From: Methylotenera sp.
Lineage (GTDB): Bacteria > Pseudomonadota > Gammaproteobacteria > Burkholderiales > Methylophilaceae
Direction: 5' to 3'
Assembly (NCBI RefSeq): GCF_030653755.1
Contig: NZ_JAURYU010000045.1
Coordinates: 1-64,000, forward strand
Length of the DNA stretch: 64,000 bases
Part shown: positions 57,977-64,000 of the stretch, in pieces
Layout: the number at the start of each line of letters is the position of its first letter
Numbering within the stretch: position 1 is the stretch's first letter
Notes under the pieces: generated by a model
Database searches by the model: none
The model's input: the letters and a program-made list of their open reading frames with translations, nothing else
What the model was told of the DNA's origin: nothing
Program-made: the position numbers and the translations under genes

Positions 57977-59142
57977 TTCCCAAAACTCATTTTACGCACC
58001 AAGTGACGTTTAACAGGCTTAACGATATCAAACAAGCCTAAGCCTGCGCTTCTTAATTTGGCGAAGCCTAAAATGTCATTTGAGAAAATATTGACAAGAA
58101 AATCTGTAAATAACAGACCATTTTTAGTGTCAGTTTTTCGGCTTGCACGATATGCAGCTAACATCTCTTTAGTGCCAATGTCTCCTGCCGCCGTGTTCAT
58201 TATTTGTTGCGCTAATACTTCAGCATCACGCAGCCCAACATTAAAGCCTTGTCCAGCAACAGGGTGCATTGTTTGCGCAGCATTGCCAATCACGACAAGA
58301 TGTGGCGTGTCCACCGTTTGTAATTGTGATAGCTTCAATGGAAAGGTCATGCGTTTTTCTACGGTTAAAAAACGTCCAACACGATCTCCAAATTGCGCAT
58401 GGAATTGTGTTAGAAACTCAGCGTCACTTAAATCCAGCAATGGCGATATCAATGCTTGCTTGCCTGTCCACACCAATGAAAAATCTCGTTCACCGTTAGG
58501 TAGTAACGCCATGGGGCCATCAGAGGTAAATCGTTCAAAAGCTATATTATGATGAGGCAACTCAGCACTAACCTTAGTGATTAAGGCATCATGCCCATAC
58601 TCTTTAGTCTCACGCTTTAAACCTGCGGCTTCTTCCAAACTACGCCCACCATCTGCCAGCACTGCTAGCGGGCTATTTAGCTGGACAATTTCGCCGTGAC
58701 GGCGATAACGGATAGTCGCTTGGTTCACATCATAGGTAATCGCCTCAGCCTGCGCTTCATCAACAAACTCAACGATGGGGAATCGTTGCAATTCAGCATT
58801 GAGCACGGTACATAAGGCACCGTAAGATAATACATAACCAAGCGCTTCTTGCTGATAATCCGATGCTTGCAGGATGCTACGACCTAGACTACCTTTTTGC
58901 GACACATGAATCGTATTAATGGGGGTAGCATAAGCAGATAAAGACTGCCAGATACCTAGTTTTTCAAGAATCTGTCTAGTGCCATAAGACAAAGCAAGCG
59001 CGCGCGTATCTTGATTTGCTGCGCCTTGTTTACGCACTTCAAGCACAGTACTGGCAATATTATGTTTAGCCAACAGTAACGATAGCACCATACCAACTGG
59101 CCCACCGCCTACAATCGCAATATTTCCTGATGTTGATATCAT
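57973..59142 (-). CDS. ubiH: UbiH-like 2-octaprenyl hydroxylase
   Basis: A 389-residue FAD monooxygenase with IAIVGGGPVGMVLSLLLA (8-25) and GNAAQTMHPVAGQGFNVGLRD near residue 285. It is directly after pepP (3-base gap), the standard pepP-ubiH order, which favours UbiH over the paralogue downstream. It probably hydroxylates the aromatic ring of a ubiquinone precursor in the membrane-associated Ubi complex. Confidence 0.88.
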   Translation of the reverse strand: MISTSGNIAIVGGGPVGMVLSLLLAKHNIASTVLEVRKQGAANQDTRALALSYGTRQILEKLGIWQSLSAYATPINTIHVSQKGSLGRSILQASDYQQEALGYVLSYGALCTVLNAELQRFPIVEFVDEAQAEAITYDVNQATIRYRRHGEIVQLNSPLAVLADGGRSLEEAAGLKRETKEYGHDALITKVSAELPHHNIAFERFTSDGPMALLPNGERDFSLVWTGKQALISPLLDLSDAEFLTQFHAQFGDRVGRFLTVEKRMTFPLKLSQLQTVDTPHLVVIGNAAQTMHPVAGQGFNVGLRDAEVLAQQIMNTAAGDIGTKEMLAAYRASRKTDTKNGLLFTDFLVNIFSNDILGFAKLRSAGLGLFDIVKPVKRHLVRKMSFGK

Positions 59143-59145
59143 TGG

Positions 59146-60450
59146 TTAACCACGCATCAGCGCCTCAATATCAGCCACAGATTTTGGCGCATCTAGTGTT
59201 AAAACTTCACATACACCATCTGTCACCAACACATCATCTTCTATGCGAATACCGATATTCCAAAAATGTTCTGGCACATTATCTGCTGGCCTAATGTAAC
59301 AACCAGGCTCCACTGTGAGTGTCATACCTGCCTCTAACTTACGCCAATCACCCACTTTATTTTTATACTCACCAGCATCATGCACATCTAAACCTAGCCA
59401 GTGCCCAGTTCGGTGCATATAGAACTGACGATAAGCGCCACTTTCCAATACAGCATCTTTACTACCTTGACACAGCTTCATGTCAATAAAGCCTTGCACC
59501 AAAACATCTAACGCGGCCTCATGTGGTGAGTTCCAATGATTTCTTACTGTGACTTGTGCAATTGCCGCGGTTTGTGCAGCTAAGACTAAATCATATACAT
59601 CTCTTTGCGCTGCGCTAAACTTACCATTCACAGGAAAAGTGCGTGTTATGTCCGAAGCATATCCATCTAACTCACATCCAGCGTCAATCAGCAACAGATC
59701 GCCATCTTTCAATACACTATTATTGGCGTTGTAGTGCAAAGTGCAGGCATTCGCCCCTCCTGCCACGATGCTGGTATAAGCTGGGGCCTGCGCACCTGAC
59801 CGATAAAATTCATGGAGAAACTCCGCCTCCACCTCATACTCCATTTGACCCGCACGCACATACTGCATGGCGCGCGCATGAGCACATGAAGCGATTTTGG
59901 CAGACTGTCGCATCAGGTCTAATTCGTAGCTAGATTTATAAAGCCGCATCTCATCGACCAACTTACGCACATCCACGACGCCATCAGGGGCGCTCATACC
60001 GCTTCTGGCTTGCGCTTTCACTTGATTTAACCAGCTAGTGACACGAGCATCCCAAGCCACATCGGCGCCTAAGCTATAAAACAATTTTGGTTGATTTGCC
60101 AATAACTTAGGCATCAACTCATCTAAGGTATTAAAACTGTATGCTTGATCAAAACCAAATTCATGCTTTGTGGCGTCTGGCCCATAGCGGAAACCATCCC
60201 AAATCTCACGCTCAATATCTTTATCGCGACAGAAAAGTATACTTTTACTATCTTCTCCTGCAACCAATACCAACAAAGCTTCTGGCTCTTTAAAACCTGT
60301 TAGATAGTAAAAATAGCTATCAAACCGATATGGATAATGGCTATCACGGTTTCGAATCAGCTCGGGCGAAGTTGGGACAATGGCAATACCATCACCCATC
60401 GCTTTGATAAGCTGATGACGGCGCGCTTTAAATTCATTTAAATTAAACAT
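59146..60450 (-). CDS. pepP: Xaa-Pro aminopeptidase (PepP)
   Basis: A 434-residue metallopeptidase that removes N-terminal residues next to proline. The N-terminal domain precedes the pita-bread catalytic domain, with metal ligands in LIDAGCELDGYASDITRTFP, the histidine in RTGHWLGLDVHD, and glutamates in TVEPGCYI and GIRIEDDVLVT. Gene order pepP-ubiH is common in Proteobacteria. Confidence 0.94.
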   Translation of the reverse strand: MFNLNEFKARRHQLIKAMGDGIAIVPTSPELIRNRDSHYPYRFDSYFYYLTGFKEPEALLVLVAGEDSKSILFCRDKDIEREIWDGFRYGPDATKHEFGFDQAYSFNTLDELMPKLLANQPKLFYSLGADVAWDARVTSWLNQVKAQARSGMSAPDGVVDVRKLVDEMRLYKSSYELDLMRQSAKIASCAHARAMQYVRAGQMEYEVEAEFLHEFYRSGAQAPAYTSIVAGGANACTLHYNANNSVLKDGDLLLIDAGCELDGYASDITRTFPVNGKFSAAQRDVYDLVLAAQTAAIAQVTVRNHWNSPHEAALDVLVQGFIDMKLCQGSKDAVLESGAYRQFYMHRTGHWLGLDVHDAGEYKNKVGDWRKLEAGMTLTVEPGCYIRPADNVPEHFWNIGIRIEDDVLVTDGVCEVLTLDAPKSVADIEALMRG

Positions 60451-60495
60451 GTTAGGTTAGTTTCTCTTCTAAGCTTTAAACTCTGACCAAGGCTT

Positions 60496-61182
60496 TCAAC
60501 TCTGACCAAGTAACTGCTGATTTAGTGCCATTAAACGTTCAGGCGTGCCTATATCGTGCCAAACACCTTTAAAATGTTCGGCTGTCGCTTTATTGTTAGC
60601 GATCGCTTGCCTTAACAAGGGCGCAAGTTTTGCGGGTTCTCCGCGCTTAATCTCAGCAAATAAGGCTGGGTGATAAACGCCAACACCAGAGAAGGTGAGC
60701 TTAATATCGCCTTCTAGCTTAATTGTCTCATTTTCAAAAAAAAAGTCGCCTTGACTGTGCTGTGGGGGGTTATCAATTAATACTAAATGCATTAATTTAT
60801 TTGGTGCCAATACAAGATGTTCAAACGGGATGTCTGTAAACACATCTCCATTAATCACAAGAAATGGCTCACTACCCAATAGCTCAAGCGCATTGGCAAT
60901 GCCGCCAGCAGTCTCTAGTGCCACATGCTCTGGGGAGTATTGAATATGCAAGCCCCATGTAGCACCATCCCCCAAAGCCGCCTCTATCTGGCTGCCTAGG
61001 TGCGCATGATTAATCACTACCTCTTTAAAGCCAGCTTGAGCCAAGTGTTCTAAATGCCAGACAATCAAAGGCTTTTCACCTACGGGCAACAACGGCTTAG
61101 GGGTGTGGTCAGTCAGTGGTCGCATCCGCTCTCCACGCCCTGCCGCCAATATCATCGCTTTCAAATTAGCACCTTTGGTCAA
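60496..61182 (-). CDS. murU: N-acetylmuramate alpha-1-phosphate uridylyltransferase
   Basis: MurU turns MurNAc 1-phosphate into UDP-MurNAc in cell-wall recycling that bypasses MurA (and fosfomycin). The 228-residue protein has the nucleotidyltransferase signature MILAAGRGERMRPLTDHTPK (10-29) continuing to KPLLPVGEKP, VINGDVFTDIPF, and WHDIGTPERL near the end. It follows amgK by 42 bases, and lptD is divergent, the same arrangement as in Pseudomonas. That context supports MurU over other sugar nucleotidyltransferases. Confidence 0.9.
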   Translation of the reverse strand: MTKGANLKAMILAAGRGERMRPLTDHTPKPLLPVGEKPLIVWHLEHLAQAGFKEVVINHAHLGSQIEAALGDGATWGLHIQYSPEHVALETAGGIANALELLGSEPFLVINGDVFTDIPFEHLVLAPNKLMHLVLIDNPPQHSQGDFFFENETIKLEGDIKLTFSGVGVYHPALFAEIKRGEPAKLAPLLRQAIANNKATAEHFKGVWHDIGTPERLMALNQQLLGQS

Positions 61183-61224
61183 AAAACTGTTCTGTCATTA
61201 TCTGGTTTTACTGCAGATGGCTAA

Positions 61225-62310
61225 CTAAAAGGTATAACCGACTTGTGGTGTTGTACCTTCAAAACTCTCTAATAAGCGCAGCATTGGTTTTAACTCAATA
61301 TAGCGCTCGCACACCTTACGCAAATACGTCATGACAAGCGGCATATCTTTTAAATAACCATCTTTACCATCACGATGGTAAAGCCTTGCAAAAATACCCA
61401 ACACTTTAATATGACGCTGCGCACCCATATACTCAAAATCACGATAAAACTCGCTAAAGTCGTCAGGCACAGGAAGGTTTGCTTTTCGTGCAGCCTGCCA
61501 ATAGCGCACACACCAATCAATGATCTGCTCCTCTTCCCAGCCGACATAGGCATCTTTCAACAAAGACACTAAGTCATAGGTAATCGGACCATATACCGCG
61601 TCCTGAAAATCCAACACGCCGGGATTATCTGCACAAACCATCAAGTTGCGCGCATGGTAGTCCCGATGCACATATACCTTACCTTGAGCCAAAATGTTTT
61701 GATTCAGTATCTCAAACGTTTTATGTAGGACAGCTTGCCATTTTTCATCTAAGGTAACATTGAGGTGTTTGCTAACATACCAATCTGGAAAAAGCTGCAT
61801 TTCACGCGTGAGTAGTGCGGCATCATAATCAGGTAGCACATCTGGCTTACTCGCTAACTGTAATTTAATCAGCGCCATATTGGCATCATGATATAAATTC
61901 GGTGCGCTTTCTTTATTTAACTGACTTAAATAAGTGACATCTCCCAAATCACTCAGCAATAAAAAGCCATTTGCTAAATCCTGAGCAATCACTGTTGGCA
62001 CATGCATACCAGCCCCGCCAAACAGCGCTGCAATTCTCACAAACGGCTCACAGTTTTCTTGTGGCGGTGGCGCATCCATTGCGATGAAGGTCTCTTCATC
62101 CCCATTGTCTGCAACCAGATGCACTCTGAAATAACGCCTAAAGCTTGCATCCGCAGAAGCGGTGCTTAGCCTAAATTCAGTAGATTTTAATACAGTGACT
62201 AACCACTCACTTAACTGCTGCTGCCTAACATCTTGTTGACCGTGATTCACATCTATCTTTCTAAATATTGATATATCTTGAGACCATGTATCGTTAACAC
62301 TTCTATCCAA
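61225..62310 (-). CDS. amgK: N-acetylmuramate/N-acetylglucosamine kinase AmgK
   Basis: AmgK phosphorylates MurNAc and GlcNAc at C1 for cell-wall recycling. The 361-residue protein is an aminoglycoside-phosphotransferase-fold kinase with catalytic loop YVHRDYHARNLM and metal aspartate VLDFQDAVYGP. Its paired murU makes the recycling assignment strong. The N-terminus (about 25 residues) looks longer than usual, and a GTG around residue 21 is an alternative start. Divergent from lptD by 222 bases. Confidence 0.9.
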   Translation of the reverse strand: MDRSVNDTWSQDISIFRKIDVNHGQQDVRQQQLSEWLVTVLKSTEFRLSTASADASFRRYFRVHLVADNGDEETFIAMDAPPPQENCEPFVRIAALFGGAGMHVPTVIAQDLANGFLLLSDLGDVTYLSQLNKESAPNLYHDANMALIKLQLASKPDVLPDYDAALLTREMQLFPDWYVSKHLNVTLDEKWQAVLHKTFEILNQNILAQGKVYVHRDYHARNLMVCADNPGVLDFQDAVYGPITYDLVSLLKDAYVGWEEEQIIDWCVRYWQAARKANLPVPDDFSEFYRDFEYMGAQRHIKVLGIFARLYHRDGKDGYLKDMPLVMTYLRKVCERYIELKPMLRLLESFEGTTPQVGYTF

Positions 62311-62532
62311 GTATAATTTGCCTTTAATTACAAATTAATACTGAAAAACTTAAAATCTTTTGTCTAAATTTAAGGTACTTACCGCAAGCTTAGCCAATTG
62401 CAAGAGCAATTTTTTGATTGCCAAAAATTGCAATATATGAGATTTTAACATCGATAAAATAAAAACAGTTTACCTATATACAGTGCTTCTAATTTCAACG
62501 TTAAACTCTACACATCGCCAGATGGTTTATTC

Positions 62533-64000
62533 ATGCTAAAAAGTCGTTTTTTAGCTGCGATCTCCCCTATTGTATTTGCATACGCATTGCAATCGCACGC
62601 CAATGAAACTGCTCTTCCAGAGGTTGCACAATCAGAGAGCTTACCTATTAACGAGCAAGAGGCTGGTAGCATCGTCATCGATGGCGACAAACTAGAACTT
62701 CATCTTGATAGAAAAATGAGGGCCATCGGCAATGCATCCATCCATCAAGACGAGCAGAGCGCCTATGGCGATACTATCGAATATAACGTACAAAACGATG
62801 AGTTACATGTAACAGGTAATGCACGCATTGAAGTTGGCAATGCCACAATAACAGGGCCTGAGCTACGCATGCGTCTTTCAGAAAGCATTGGTGAAATGCG
62901 TGAAGCGTCGATCATCATGGAAAAGCAAGCCATTACACCCAAGCTAATGGATGACCAGACGTCAACTTCAAGAATCAGTAGTAAGAAAAATCCATACATT
63001 GGGAGTCAAAACGCAGCAAATGCATTCTTAGAGGACGATACAGGGACTAATAATTTCAGTGGGAATCAATTATCTTCAAGACCATCCAATGTTCGTGGCA
63101 ATGCGGAAGCCATTTATTTTGATGGTGAAAACAGAAAGCGCTTAGTAGACGCACGTTACACAACCTGCCCAGTTGGCACGGATGACTGGTACATCAAAGC
63201 AAGTGAAATAACGCTAAATAACTACACCAATTCTGGCAGTGCTAAAAATGCATACATTGAATTTAAAGGTGTACCCCTTTTATACACACCATGGATAGAT
63301 TTTTCATTTAACAATCAACGTAAAAGCGGATTGCTTGCACCTACCATCGGCAGTACAAGTCGTAGCGGCTTTGAGGTGTTAACACCGTTTTATTGGAATA
63401 TCTCGCCCAATATGGATGCGACCCTTGCAGTACGCGCGCTTAGTAAGCGCGGCGTACAATTGCAGGGGGAGTTCAGGTACTTAGAAGAAAACTTCTCTGG
63501 TACCAACAGTGTAGAATATTTACCTAGCGACAGCCTAAGTAATGAAACTCGCTATTTCGCCAATCTAAAACACAGGCACCAACTGGGTAATGGATGGTCT
63601 GCTGGTTATAGCCTTGAGAAAGTATCAGATAATGAATACTTTTCAGAGCTATCTACACGAATTGTCACGACGAGCCGTATTAACTTACCGCAACAGTTTA
63701 ACGTTGATTATGCAGATGACACTTGGCGCTTCAACGCGATTGCCCAAAAGTTTCAAACCTTAGACGACCTATCATACCCATATGAGCGCCTGCCACAAAT
63801 GACACTAGTAGGTGACAAGCAATATGGTCATATTAATTTAAATCTATATAGCCAACTAGTTGCTTTCGACAGCAATAAAAACAGCCCTATCAGACCAACT
63901 GGCACTCGCGCCACGCTTTACCCCAGCGTTACCGTACCATTTACCCAACCTTTTGGTTACGTCACGCCCAAATTCGGCATTCATCACACGAGTTACAATC
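62533..64000 (+). CDS. lptD: LPS-assembly protein LptD, N-terminal part (runs off window)
   Basis: LptD is the outer-membrane barrel through which LPS reaches the surface. From ATG 62533 the frame is open to the right edge, giving about 489 residues. It has a signal peptide (about 1-23, cleaved near SHA), an OstA-like N-domain (about 45-150) that docks with LptA, then the start of the beta-barrel with GNAEAIYFDGENRKRLVDARYTT..., an internal cysteine in TTCPVG for disulfide formation, and WIDFSFNNQRKSGLLAP. Divergent from amgK. The C-terminal barrel is missing because of the window edge. Confidence 0.93.
   Translation, partial: MLKSRFLAAISPIVFAYALQSHANETALPEVAQSESLPINEQEAGSIVIDGDKLELHLDRKMRAIGNASIHQDEQSAYGDTIEYNVQNDELHVTGNARIEVGNATITGPELRMRLSESIGEMREASIIMEKQAITPKLMDDQTSTSRISSKKNPYIGSQNAANAFLEDDTGTNNFSGNQLSSRPSNVRGNAEAIYFDGENRKRLVDARYTTCPVGTDDWYIKASEITLNNYTNSGSAKNAYIEFKGVPLLYTPWIDFSFNNQRKSGLLAPTIGSTSRSGFEVLTPFYWNISPNMDATLAVRALSKRGVQLQGEFRYLEENFSGTNSVEYLPSDSLSNETRYFANLKHRHQLGNGWSAGYSLEKVSDNEYFSELSTRIVTTSRINLPQQFNVDYADDTWRFNAIAQKFQTLDDLSYPYERLPQMTLVGDKQYGHINLNLYSQLVAFDSNKNSPIRPTGTRATLYPSVTVPFTQPFGYVTPKFGIHHTSYN

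Noticed and set aside
62508-62999. Minus-strand frames within lptD
   Set aside because: They overlap the signal peptide and OstA domain of lptD, which is a clear protein-coding signal on the plus strand.

Overview
The window looks like the chromosome of a low-GC betaproteobacterium, most likely a methylotroph of the family Methylophilaceae (Methylotenera-like). The basis is the housekeeping gene content and order (exbBD-msbA-lpxK-Trm112-kdsB, lolC-lolD-comEC, pyrR-pyrB-pyrC', ilvBHC-psd, amgK-murU beside lptD, pepP-ubiH-ubi-dsbC), an MxaD-like periplasmic protein, a type IV pilus system, and Gram-negative envelope genes throughout. The species call is inference from gene content; no search was run.

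Layout. 1-312: an rRNA operon promoter and leader running off the left edge (minus strand), preceded by initiator tRNA-fMet with its own promoter. 399-9739: a minus-strand envelope block (KDO activation, lipid A kinase and flippase, ExbBD, lipoprotein release, ComEC). 9798-15607: riboflavin genes, YqgE/RuvX and a pyrimidine operon whose dihydroorotase homologue has lost its metal-binding histidines. 15711-17963: pilU and pilT. 18037-22339: yggS-proC-yggT and a large dynamin-like GTPase. 22453-28996: rng, maf, marC, nudJ-mnmA, a GST and nadC. 29137-30921: an orphan GspE-like ATPase. 31094-35643: ilvB, ilvH, ilvC and psd. 35693-41618: rppH, a seven-bladed beta-propeller lipoprotein, a hairpin-rich repeat region, the MxaD-like gene, a sigma54-dependent pilin, and a cyclic-nucleotide-binding/rhodanese protein beside a class II phosphodiesterase-like metallohydrolase. 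41720-46363: an esterase, xseB-ispA-dxs and folE2. 46476-52522: a retropepsin-like protease, an MFS carrier, aroC, an amidotransferase, rluE, icd and a cold-shock gene. 52870-55862: pilB and pilC. 55972-62310: dsbC, two ubiquinone hydroxylases, pepP, murU and amgK. 62533 to the right edge: the 5' part of lptD.

How the genes work together. Three themes recur: outer-membrane and cell-wall construction (kdsB, lpxK, msbA, lptD, lolCD, murU/amgK, psd); type IV pili and possibly DNA uptake (pilA, pilB, pilC, pilT, pilU, comEC); and core biosynthesis (pyrimidines, branched-chain amino acids, riboflavin, NAD, isoprenoids, ubiquinone, chorismate).

Main anomalies. ilvC carries an in-frame TAA immediately after its ATG, yet the next 336 codons read as a normal ketol-acid reductoisomerase. 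The 37284-38039 intergenic region is a mosaic of hairpins with two 140-bp repeats that show compensatory stem changes. A 141-bp MITE-like element flanked by TTAA supplies the stop codon of an amidotransferase gene. PyrC' and the C-terminal half of RibB both look like non-catalytic enzyme domains.
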